Shown here one piece after another: positions 10,509 to 19,715 of a stretch of 64,000 nt of DNA. A model generated the notes under the pieces. That model ran no database searches. It was not told where the DNA came from and saw nothing but the letters and a program-made list of their open reading frames with translations. Origin of the DNA: Manihot esculenta (lineage: Eukaryota; Streptophyta; Magnoliopsida; Malpighiales; Euphorbiaceae); NCBI RefSeq assembly GCF_001659605.2, contig NC_035177.2:34488136-34552135 (forward strand). The letters run 5' to 3'. The position numbers and the translations under genes were made by a program. Numbering within the stretch: the stretch's first letter is position 1; each line of letters opens with the position of its first letter.

Positions 10509-12110
10509 CTACTGAGTCAACGTGAAGATCTGTGCTGGAGCTGATGGACCTTCACCTCTGAAACCCGCTGAAGAAGAGGCTGCCCCTCTCCCTCTACCTC
10601 TGCCACTAGCCTGAGTCGTGGCTGGAGCTGCTGGCTGCGCTACACTACCAGAAGCTGTCTGCTGGGACTGAGCCATCGGAACCGCTCTTGGACACTCTCG
10701 AGCCATATGTCCCTCCTGACCGCATCTGAAACAGGCTGTCGTCCCAAACCGACATACTCCCTTATGTGGCTTACCACACTTTGCACAAACTGCATTATCC
10801 GCACCAGAGCTTGAGCCACCTCTAAATCCCAGACTGGACTTAACCTTGTTCCAGAACTTGTTATTCTTAGACTTCCTGGGGCCCCTGTCCCACTTTCTAC
10901 TACCTGAAGTTGCTGCACTCATTGAAGAAGAGCCTGGGGTCTTAGAACCAGAAGGTTGTGCCACTGACTGCTTGACTTTCCCCTCGATGATAGCACTAGC
11001 CTCCATCCTCCTAACCATATCCACTATGGCATGGAAGCTCTCCCTATCTGCGGACTGGATCAAGGAGGAATACCTGGAGTGAAGTTTCATGATATACCTC
11101 CTTGACTTCTTCTGGTCTGTGTCAAGAGTTTGCCCTGCAAACGGCAACAGCTCCAAGAATCTGTCGGTGTACTCATCCACACTCATTTCCTCTGTCTGCC
11201 TTAACTGTTCAAACTCAATCATCTTCAATTCTCTTGAACTGTCGGGAAAAGCCCATCCTGCAAATTCATTTGCAAACTCCTCCCATGATAGGCTGTCCAA
11301 CCTCGGGCTCACATAGTTCTTAAACCACTCACGGGCCTTTTTGCATTTGAGTGTGAACCCAGCCATCTGAATGGCCCTGCTGTCATCAGCTCCTATCTCA
11401 TCTGTAATTGTTTTGACCCTCTCAAGGTACACAAATGGGTCATCACCGGTTTCAAATTGGGGAGCACCCAGCTTCATATAGTCGGTCATCTTGACCTTGC
11501 TCCCACCAGATGAGCTAGGCTTAGGTATATGGGTTGCTGGAACTGTGGGTTCTGCTGATGGTGGAGGAGGTGCAACATTTTCTGAGGTAGGGTTAGCTGG
11601 ATTTGGATAGTAGGGTAGGGGTGGATACATTGGGTACTGAGGGTATGGTGGGTAGTAGGGTGGGTATGGCATGTGTGTGGGATAAGGGGTAAAGCTAGGG
11701 TAATCCGATGTACCTCCAATCGAATACCCGGGATTTTGTGAGAAGTGTGGGTAGTGGGGTGGTTGAACAAATACCGAGGCCTGAGTGCCTCCTTGGGACT
11801 CTCCCATTCCCTCTTCTGACATGCTAACTCCCAGGCTGCCATCTCTCCTCTGCTCTACATCCATATCATCCCCCATGTCCTCTGACATTCCTCCCTGAAC
11901 TGTTCCCCTCACTGATCTGCTTCTACCTAGATCCAGAGACCTTCTAGGGTCTCTTCCCGCTCTTTCTCTGCTAGACCTAATAGACATTGCCCTAGGCAAT
12001 GCAGGAGGACGGGCGCTCATGCCCTCATCCTCAGGTGGCACTCCAGTCAATCGTGCAGATCGATGAGTTCCTCTCATCCTGTTTTCTGAAAAACAGCACA
12101 AATCACACAA
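10509..12110 (-). CDS. gypsy gag (capsid and two zinc knuckles)
   Basis: A 533-residue open frame. It has a proline- and tyrosine-rich N-terminal third, then a retrotransposon capsid domain (about residues 215-380, around FVYLERVKTITDEIG and WEEFANEFAGWAFP). At the C-terminal end are two Cys clusters: CAKCGKPHKGVC and a classic CCHC knuckle, CFRCGQEGHMARECP. The first Met at 12,110 may not be the real start, because MRGTHRSARL 11 codons later fits better with the rest of the domain. It ends at a TAG that separates it from protease. Its job was virus-like particle assembly, and it is inactive in this broken element. Confidence 0.88.
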   Translation of the reverse strand: MCDLCCFSENRMRGTHRSARLTGVPPEDEGMSARPPALPRAMSIRSSRERAGRDPRRSLDLGRSRSVRGTVQGGMSEDMGDDMDVEQRRDGSLGVSMSEEGMGESQGGTQASVFVQPPHYPHFSQNPGYSIGGTSDYPSFTPYPTHMPYPPYYPPYPQYPMYPPLPYYPNPANPTSENVAPPPPSAEPTVPATHIPKPSSSGGSKVKMTDYMKLGAPQFETGDDPFVYLERVKTITDEIGADDSRAIQMAGFTLKCKKAREWFKNYVSPRLDSLSWEEFANEFAGWAFPDSSRELKMIEFEQLRQTEEMSVDEYTDRFLELLPFAGQTLDTDQKKSRRYIMKLHSRYSSLIQSADRESFHAIVDMVRRMEASAIIEGKVKQSVAQPSGSKTPGSSSMSAATSGSRKWDRGPRKSKNNKFWNKVKSSLGFRGGSSSGADNAVCAKCGKPHKGVCRFGTTACFRCGQEGHMARECPRAVPMAQSQQTASGSVAQPAAPATTQASGRGRGRGAASSSAGFRGEGPSAPAQIFTLTQ

Positions 12111-12200
12111 ACATTAGCATCAAATGGTTCATGCGTCAACACATGAACCCGCATCACATACATCACATAACAATCATAACATTAATGCACATGCATATTT
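12111..12200. other. Gag leader with PBS missing
   Basis: Short AT-rich stretch between the gag start and the truncated 5' LTR. No primer-binding site is recognisable, and the expected LTR 3' end (TGTAACGACCCG on the plus strand) is absent. This marks a deletion at the LTR/leader junction. Confidence 0.6.
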
Positions 12201-13724
12201 CACTTCCGGTCTTTCTCTTACATAGTGCCAGGTGCGTAGTGCAGGCCACATCTGGTCTTTCCACATCATACCATAACGTAGTGCGGCTAAGGATCATCCA
12301 ACATTCATCCACATCAACAACATATGGTGCAATGCAACATATTCGTGATTTCTAATGCAAACAACCTAAAATATCACATGGCATCCGTGATGCATGATTC
12401 ATGCTAAGATTTTCATTTATTTAATAGATAAGAGTTTATTCTACTCACCTCAACTAGCTCTGACAAAGACTGATGCAGCTAACTCACTGTTGGGGTCCTC
12501 GGTTCCTCGGGTCCGAACCTACACAGGTGGACTCAAATGAGAGACCAAACATACTAGAACATGACTTCTAAAAATACTCCCCAAAAACCCCCTTAAAACA
12601 CCTCAAAACATCCATGGAAAACATGCAAAGGAAGGCTGAACAGGGCACTTTCGGCGGCAGGTTCGGCGGCCGAAAGTCCCTCAAGAGACGAAAGTCAGGC
12701 AGGTTCGGCGGCACCTTCGGCGGCCAAAAGTGCCCTCCAGAGACGAAAGTCTCTTTTCGGGGGCAGGCTTCTGCAGCCGAAAGGCTGGCCTCCTAGGCAG
12801 GTTCGGCGGCCGAAAGTCCTTTGGCTGCCGAACCTGGTTTCTGCCAAAGGGCAGAAACTTCGGCTCCTCAACCTCAAATGCCTCCCAAACCTTCCAAACA
12901 TGCACTTTCCTATTCTACAACATGCATACTCAAGCATACAAGCTCCTAGGGGCTTCAAACTATCAAAAACCCCAACTACAACACATCACAAGCATCATAG
13001 CAACCTACATTGTCCATAAACACATAAAACCTAACAATGCTCATCTACCCTAAACATACATTTCTACCCCATGAATCAACTTAAAACTGGTTTAAATCAT
13101 ATAGTGAGCTCAAGATCGGCTCTTACCTCTTGAAGATCGAGAGGAAAACGACCCTAGCTCGGAGATGGGAGGGATTGAGTTTCTTGAACCTCCAAGCTCC
13201 AAAACTTGCTTTATACTCGAAAATCTTCAAAACAGAGTGAAAACTTATGAAAATCGTGAAAGATCTGAAGGAAGAAACCCGAAATCGGTGAGGGATGGCG
13301 GAGAGCTCACCTTGGCCGAAAATAGGGAGGAAAGCTCGCCCATTTCGGCTAAGGGACCCCTTTATAGGTGGCTGGCCAGGCCACATTTGAGGGCCGAACG
13401 TGCCTCCGCATGCATGCCATGTTCGGCGGTCGAACATAAGGTTCGGCGGCCGAACCTGGACTTCCCTCACTTATGCTTTCGGGGGCCTAAAGCACTCCCG
13501 AAGTGCATGCAGGTTCGGCGACCGAACTTGAGGTTCGGCGGCCGAACCTGCGTCTTCCTCCAAGATTATTTTTCATGCAAAAACTCATTTCTTACTTGGT
13601 TAAAACCATAAAATACTTTAAAACATTTTATGAAATCATGATTTTACCCTTCTAGAGGTCTACGACACCCGGGATTCCACTGGACGGTAGGAATTTCGAT
13701 ACCGGAGTCTAGCCGGGTATTACA
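12201..13724 (-). repeat. Truncated 5' LTR of the Tekay-like element
   Basis: It matches 3,158-4,680 of the 3' LTR, including both palindrome clusters, and ends with TATTACA next to TSD GTTTT. The roughly 754 bp nearest the internal region are missing, so this is an internally deleted LTR end rather than a nested fragment. Confidence 0.9.
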
Positions 13725-13729
13725 GTTTT

Positions 13730-14150
13730 GGTAGTAGTTAGCCCTTGCATAGCCATAATTTGGGTGGTCCCTCCAACATGGATTGTAGGTATTCGGGTGG
13801 TCCCTCCAACATGGATTGTAGGTAGGGATCATGTCTTGGTTGGCTATTGAATCCTCCAAAGGTATGTACTTGCTGGTAATCCTCATAAAGTGTAGGACAT
13901 CGATCAGTTGGGTGTCCTACATATGTGCAAATCCCACATGGTCTGATTCGCTGAAGTTGTTGAACTTGTTGAGCTTGACCTATACCATAATTTCTCACAA
14001 TAGAGGTTAGTTCAGAAATTTGAGAAGAGAGAAAAGACATACTTACCATAGCCATGCTTGTAAGGTCTTGGCAGTGCGTTCAATTTCTGAATCGTAAAGA
14101 AGAGCTTCTTTACGATCAGCCCTGGTCATAAAAGGAAAATACATTAGTTA
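13730..14150 (-). pseudogene. Athila-type gag, N-terminal and zinc-finger fragment
   Basis: On the minus strand, just after the PBS, a short N-terminal peptide (from about 14,135) runs into a stretch with SSQISELTS and a zinc finger CGICTYVGHPTDRCPTL, the CxxC..GHxTxxC form of Athila/Tat gag. A tandem duplication of 33 bp (starts at 13,762 and 13,795) repeats the segment YNPCWRDHPN. Most of gag between the start and the zinc finger is deleted compared with a normal Athila gag. The frame continues across the nested insertion to 2,398. Confidence 0.75.
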
Positions 14151-14157
14151 GATCAAA

Positions 14158-14175
14158 TCCCCAGCAACGGCGCCA
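14158..14175 (-). other. Primer-binding site, tRNA-Asp type, of the Athila-type element
   Basis: On the minus strand this reads TGGCGCCGTTGCTGGGGA, starting five bases after the LTR end. It is complementary to the 3' end of tRNA-Asp, the primer used by Athila and many Tat elements. Confidence 0.85.
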
Positions 14176-14180
14176 ATTTT

Positions 14181-15614
14181 TGATAGCGGTTGTCGAAGCC
14201 GTAAAAAATAAACCTATTATCAACCAACAAAATAATTTGCAGATAGTGGCAATAGGGTCGAACCACAGGGATTTGACACTACGAATTTTCCTATTAATGA
14301 CTTGGACAAATAAATAGCAAATAATTAAAAGAGAGGAATTTGATTTGATGAGTTAATATTAAATAGCAAGAGAAAGCAATAATTTAAAAGGATAAGAATT
14401 TCAATAGGAAAAGCATTCCAGTTGAAGCATGGATGAATTTCAGTTTGTTTAGAATTGATCATTGACTTTTTGATATTCTTATTTATTTCAATAAGTTAGT
14501 TTAGGACGTGGAAGACGCTTCTCATAATCCAAATTCCTCCTTAGTTTTATTTTGATTAGGAAACGTTCGCTAATCAAACTCTAGTTAACAAGTTGCCAAG
14601 GAACGTCCTTGGGGCTTTTAGCATCGAACAACTGTTAACTGCATTAGGACTTAGAGAAACCCAACTCTAACCTTGCCAACCGCGTGGTCAAGTTTAGATT
14701 ATGCAACTGATTGTACTTGTGTTTAAATAATCTAAGCAATTACGGACCTAAATCATTCAAACAATTTATTACTCATGCAACTAAAAGCAACAGGCCTTAA
14801 TTGATTCTAAAAGCAAAGCAATAATTTATAGAAAGATCAAGTTGCATAAATATTGAAAATAATCAAGAGTTTAATAATGGAGTATTAAATCTCCCAATTC
14901 ATTACAAATCTGAAATTTCCAACTTCAACTAGAAAGGAAAATTGTTTAGCTACTCATGGTGGACAAAATCACAAAAGAAAAGAAGAAAAGAAGAAAAGAG
15001 AAGCTGCTGTGTTTTCTGCATAATTCCCGAAGGTCTCATATGATTCTGCTGGTGTAGATGCTGTCCTCTTTTATAGCTGGAGAATCCTTGTCCAATTAGG
15101 TTTTGGAAATCCCAATCTTGACTTGGTCTTCTTTGTAGTCTTTGATTCCTCTTTTATTTTTGTATTTAATTGTGAATGGAATTCTTTAAGTGAAAGACTT
15201 TTTCGTGGCTCTTGGGACTGATCTTGCAGTGTTTAAAATGGATTTGGACTTCTCCACTTTTGAATTTTAGTTTTCTGCACTTTTTCCGCTTCTGCTCTTT
15301 TCCCGCTTCTGCTGTATTTTCCGGCGTCAGTGTGATTTGAGTTAGTGATTTGGGCAAATCGCTTACCCAAATTGTTTCGTATGTTGCCTCCAGGTTTCTG
15401 CCTTAGCTTTCTGTTTCTGATTTCTGCGGGTGATTTGGCCAAATCACTTTGACCCAATCACTTTTCCAGCTTTTCCTGCACTTTTTCTCCAACTCTCCAT
15501 TTTCTTCGTTTCCTGTAAAAACATGATAAAAACCATATATTAAGCTGAAAAATGTGTAAATAAATAGTAATAAAGATAGTAAAAATGTGGCTAAATTATG
15601 TTTGATCACTTACA
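14181..15614 (-). repeat. 5' LTR of the Athila-type element
   Basis: Bounded on the PBS side by TGATAGCGG (minus-strand end CCGCTATCA) at 14,181. On the other side the probable boundary is 15,614 (minus-strand start TGTAAGTGATCAAAC). Its inside is AT-rich with no genes. The 15,614 boundary is placed by the TG...CA rule and by the resumption of Athila/Tat integrase homology at 15,615. The partner LTR lies left of the window, so TSDs cannot be checked. Confidence 0.72.
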
Positions 15615-16655
15615 AAATATGTAGGAGTCTATGAACACATTAGGCCAATAAAGTCTACAGTCCAAAACCTTTCTTGTTGTTCTTCTTGGCCCAAAATGAC
15701 CTTCACAAGCTTTCGAATGGCAGAAACACAAAATTGACTCCATTTCTTTCTCTGGGATGCATCTTCTTATTATTTGGTCAGCACAAAATCTCCATAGATA
15801 TGGTTCATCCCAAACATAGTATTGTGCATCATGTTTCAATTTTTCCCTACCGTTTCTTTATAATCATTCTGGATATGTTATGATCATTATGTAGTTCATC
15901 AAATCAGCATACCAAGAACTCGCAACCTGCATAAAAGTTAAATGTTCATTAGGAAATTCATCTTTTAATGGAATCAAATCTTGGGGTTGAAGTAAATGAC
16001 TTAGGTGATCGATCAAAATTCTCTGATTCTTTTTTTTTTATCTTTAATCTCAAGATCAAATTCCTATAACAATAAAATCCATCTAATTAGTCGTGGTTTA
16101 GCTTCCTTCTTTTTTCAACAAGTACTTCAATGCTGCATGGTAAAATAATACAATTATTTTAGTACCTACAAATATGATCTAAACCTTTCTAAGGCAAAGG
16201 CAAAGGCTAAAAGTTCCTTTTTAGTTGTTGTATAATTGCTTTGGGGCTTATCTAAAGTTCTAGATGCATAGGATATGACATGAGATTTCTTATTAGCACG
16301 TTGACCAAGAATAGTCCTTAGGACATAATTGCTTGCATCACACATTTTCCCTTATATCAAATGGATACTCCCAATTTGGTGATTGCAAAAAGGGGGAAGC
16401 AATAAGCTTCTCTTTTAAAGTATCAAAACCTTCCCTACATTCATCATTAAGATTGAATGGCACATCTTTTTGTAAGAGTTTGCACAATGGCTGAGCTATC
16501 TTTGAGTAGTCCTTGATAAACCTCTTATAAAACCCTGCATGACCAAGAAAAGATCTAATGTCTCGTACACACGTGTGGTATTGCAAAGATTTAATCACAT
16601 CGACCTTAGCCTTATCAACCTCAATTCCTCTTTTAGGCACTATATGACCTAATCA
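15615..16655 (-). pseudogene. Athila/Tat-type pol remnant (RT end, RNase H, integrase zinc finger)
   Basis: From 16,650 downwards the minus strand encodes the end of RT and the connection (KRGIEVDKAK, RSFLGHAGFYKRFIKDYSKIA). A stop-riddled RNase H region follows (16,337-16,080), then an integrase zinc-finger segment (WDEPYLWRFC..CIPEKE, CHSKACEGHFG, YWPNVF). The zinc finger is cut at 15,615 by the Athila-type LTR. This is therefore an older element that served as target. Its upstream part is lost at about 16,655. Confidence 0.8.
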
Positions 16656-16721
16656 CAAATGTAAAATCATACATGCCCATATACATTTAGAAGAACATTT
16701 CGAGGTTTGAGACCCCTATGA

Positions 16722-17091
16722 TGTTAGAATTAATAATTTGTAAATTAGTCTAGATTCAATATCTACTTAATAACTAAGTTTGGTCTAGGATTATGTGTGA
16801 CAAGAATGTAATTAATATATAAGTGATAAGTGTGTGTGCTTGGTTATGTGTGTGGTTATTAATGATAGGAGGTGAAAGGTCATCTAAGATTGCTATATAT
16901 ATGTGTGTGTGTAATTTTTGAATAGGTTTGTAAAATGTAAGCATCTCAATTCTCACAGGAGTAGAGTAGTTTTAATTATATAGAATTTGTGTTTTAAGTC
17001 TCCTCTTCTATTTTTTTCTTTATGCCTTTTGTTATTTCCCTTATTATCTTTCCTATTAAAGAGGGATTAAAGCCCATTACGTTTTTCAATA
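16722..17091 (+). repeat. copia LTR copy 1
   Basis: About 370 bp from TGTTAGAATT to a degenerate end aligned with ...TTCCAACA of copy 3. It is followed at 17,094-17,105 by TTGACACCAGAG, which differs from a tRNA-Met-type PBS only by transitions. Confidence 0.7.
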
Positions 17092-17105
17092 AATTGACAC
17101 CAGAG

Positions 17106-18130
17106 ATCTTCAACATACTATGAACCATATTTATAATTGTTTTATTCTTTCATTGAGGGGATCTTGGGACCGTCAACAGACATCGAATGTCGTGATATTT
17201 ACAAAAATTATTAAATTGATTTGTGGTAAATTCCCTTCCTCTATTAGTTCTCATGGCTTTGATTTGGTAGCTATTTTTATTTTCCACCAGTGCTTTGAAT
17301 TTTTTGAAAACTTCAAAGGCTTCTGATTTTTTCCTTCAAAAAATAAACCCCAATTTACGACTGAAATCATCAATAAATAAAAAAGTATATATTCTTATCA
17401 AAAGAAGTTAGAGAAATAGGTCCACAAATGTTTGCATATACCAATTCGAGAGGTTTTATGGCTATAGAAGATGACATTTTTGGAAAACTATTCCTTAATT
17501 ATTTCCCATATATACAACCTTTACATATTTGATGGCAAACCACCCACTATTTTCTCCTTCGACAAAGTCTTCAAGTCAACAAAATTCAGATGATCCATCC
17601 AGAAATGTCGCAACCAAGAAGTATCTGCCGTAGATGGTTTCAGATACTTTATGAAATTCAGATGACCCATCCACAAATGCCGCAACCAAGAAGTATCTGT
17701 CATAGATGATTTCAGATACTTTATGAGCTCAGTATTGAGTTGAACTCTGAACATAATGTTTTTTGACATTAGAACTTTTGTTATCAGCTTCCCTTCTTTT
17801 TCTCTCAAAACCAAGCAATAGTTTTTCATATTAACTTTATATCCCTTCTCTAAAAGCTATCCCAAAATTAAAATATTTAATTTTAAAGTTGAAACATAAT
17901 AAACTTGAGATAAAATCATAATCTCTATTTATCAAGTTATAAGAACATCTACTTTCCCCATAATTGAAACTTTAGTTTTATCACCAAAAGAAAGATTCAT
18001 CAAGGCTAGAAAATTTTTTTTTATTACCATTCATGTAATTGCTTGTACCTAAATCAAGTTACTAGAAATTCTAATCTTTATCTTCATGTGAGTTAACAGC
18101 AACGACAATGAATGAATGGATGGTGAAACA
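17106..18130 (-). pseudogene. Inverted copia pol fragment (protease end, GAG-pre-integrase, integrase)
   Basis: On the minus strand this reads, in order, a protease-region segment with stops (18,080-17,840; motif LSFGDKTKVSIMGK), the GAG-pre-integrase domain (17,829-17,521; SKNIMFRVQLN, HLNFVDLKTLSKEKIVGGLP) and integrase (DDFSRKLGF near 17,390, TNRGREF near 17,250, TVPRSPQ near 17,165). It is opposite in orientation to the LTRs on both sides. A 72-bp tandem duplication (17,582-17,653 and 17,654-17,725) repeats the WLRHxWMxHLNF segment. Confidence 0.75.
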
Positions 18131-18339
18131 ATATCTAGATTAAATGACAAAGAAGTTGAAGAAGTTTTTGATAAAGATGTTTCCTCATTTGGATTTTTTT
18201 CAAGGATGGTGTTGGAAAGTGGAGGTGGATAAATAAACAAAGAGGAAAATCAATTGGAGGACAAGGAAGAACTTGAGGGTGTAGAATAATTAGAGCAAGC
18301 CCCATATTAACTCCAATACTGATCATTTTATGTATAATT

Positions 18340-18488
18340 AATATGTTGATTGCCTTGAATGCTTGTTCTTCATAAAAGAAGTAGTTCTTAAGCATATGAA
18401 GAGTGAATAACAAATTGCAAATATATTCACTAAAGCATTGAAGTTTGAAAAATTAAACTGAAGTAGAAATTTGCAAATTAAGATGGAG
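18340..18488 (+). pseudogene. copia RNase H C-terminus, 3' end of pol
   Basis: The plus strand encodes QIANIFTKALKFEKLN, the typical end of copia RNase H, preceded by an in-frame stop. A purine-rich AAGATGGAG lies right before the LTR at 18,489, as expected for a polypurine tract. Confidence 0.7.
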
Positions 18489-18670
18489 TGTTAGAATTAA
18501 TAATTTGGAAACTAGTCTAGATTTAATGTCTACTTGGTGACTAAGTTTGGTATAGAATTATATGTAATAAGAATATAATTAATATATAAGTGATAAATGT
18601 GTGTAAATCATTATGTGTGTCGTTGTTAATGATAAGAAGTGAAAGTTTATTTAGGATTGATATATGCATA
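18489..18670 (+). repeat. copia LTR copy 2, 3'-truncated
   Basis: Matches the first 180 bp or so of copy 1, then diverges after GATTGATATATGCATATG. The following 18,671-19,184 is AT-rich copia-like internal sequence ending in AATTATGGGAGAG, probably a PPT for copy 3. Confidence 0.65.
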
Positions 18671-19428
18671 TGAGTTAATTCACAATGAACTATTTGAGAA
18701 ATTTTATTTTCCACCTACAGTTTATGAGTGTGAACAGAGTGGGCCAAATTATTAATCGATTTTTATTGCAAAAATTATCTTTAAAGACTCATTTGAGAAA
18801 CATGTACAAAGTGGATTTAAAACATGTACAAAGAAAGGTTCTGAGAATGAAGCAGCCTTAAGGGTAATAAAGCATATGAAAATTTTTTATAATGTGATAA
18901 TTTAAGATGTGAATCAGCGTGAATTATATTACTAAAGAAATGATTTTGAAGATTTAAGTCAAGTCTATGAAGATCTTAGGAGAAGATATGATAAAGCTAT
19001 TATTGAGTAAATGAGTTAAAGGCTCATATGGAGGAATGAGATTTTGAATAATCAAATTATTATAAAGAACCAAAGTCAACTCAATCTAGAAGAAGAGCAA
19101 TATTTGCAATTCAAAATTTTCCTCCAGGTTGTAGTCCAAATCAAGGAATTGAAGTGAATCATGAATTTGCAAATTATGGGAGAGTGTTAGAATTAATAAT
19201 TTGTAAATTAGTCTAAATCCAATATCTACTTAGTGACTAAGTTTAATATAGAAATATACGTGATAAGAATGTAATTAATATATAAGTGATAGTTATGTGT
19301 ATTTATTAATAATAAGAGGTGAAAAGTCATTTAGGATTGTTATATATATGTGTAACTTTTGAAATGGTTTGTAAGAGGTGAGTTTCTCCATTCTTATAGG
19401 AGTAAAACAGTTTCAATTATATATTTGT

Positions 19429-19669
19429 ATTTTAGGATTTATTTCCTAGAATTATTACAGACACATATAAAGGAGGTGGGATGGCTATAAATACCCACTA
19501 TCCTCCCCTACTCACTCTTGGCCCCTTCAAGCTCTTAGCACTTCTCTGGCCTTTCGAGCTACTGGGCACTCATGGCCTCTCCAAGCTCCTGGGCTTGCCT
19601 CAGCCTTGTATCCACATAATGCTCACCACCTCTACAGTTCGTCCCACCATCAGCTCCTTTCGCCAACAA
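19429..19669. mobile_element. About 245-bp insert in copia LTR, possibly a small solo LTR
   Basis: This block is absent from LTR copy 1 and is flanked by ATTTGT repeats (19,423-19,428 and 19,670-19,675). It contains a TATA-like GGCTATAAATACCC and a pyrimidine-rich GC-richer tail. If bounded instead by TGTATTTTAGG and CGCCAACA, it has the TG...CA ends of a small LTR. The family is not recognised. Confidence 0.4.
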
Positions 19670-19715
19670 ATTTGTGTTTTTCAAGTCTCCCTTTTCCATT
19701 CTTTCTTTATCCTTT

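Larger units (their letters stand above)
2404..13724 (-). mobile_element. Tekay-like Ty3/gypsy retrotransposon, nested, with TSD GTTTT
   Basis: A minus-strand element bounded by LTRs at 2,404-4,680 (3') and 12,201-13,724 (5', truncated), with the 5-bp duplication GTTTT at 2,399-2,403 and 13,725-13,729. The order on the minus strand is gag, protease, RT, RNase H, integrase, chromodomain-like tail, which is the chromovirus arrangement. It is dead: five in-frame TAG codons, a frameshift near 10,065, a solo LTR inserted in integrase, and loss of the 3' part of the 5' LTR plus the PBS. Without the 2,308-bp solo-LTR insertion it is about 9.0 kb. It lies inside the gag of an Athila-type element. Confidence 0.93.

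Noticed and set aside
10509..10511. Programmed TAG readthrough between gag and protease
   Set aside because: Four more in-frame TAG codons occur inside pol at non-boundary positions, so decay is the simpler explanation.
18049..18413. Overlapping minus-strand ORFs upstream of the inverted copia fragment
   Set aside because: The two are in different frames over the same bases and show no domain. Probably decayed copia sequence.
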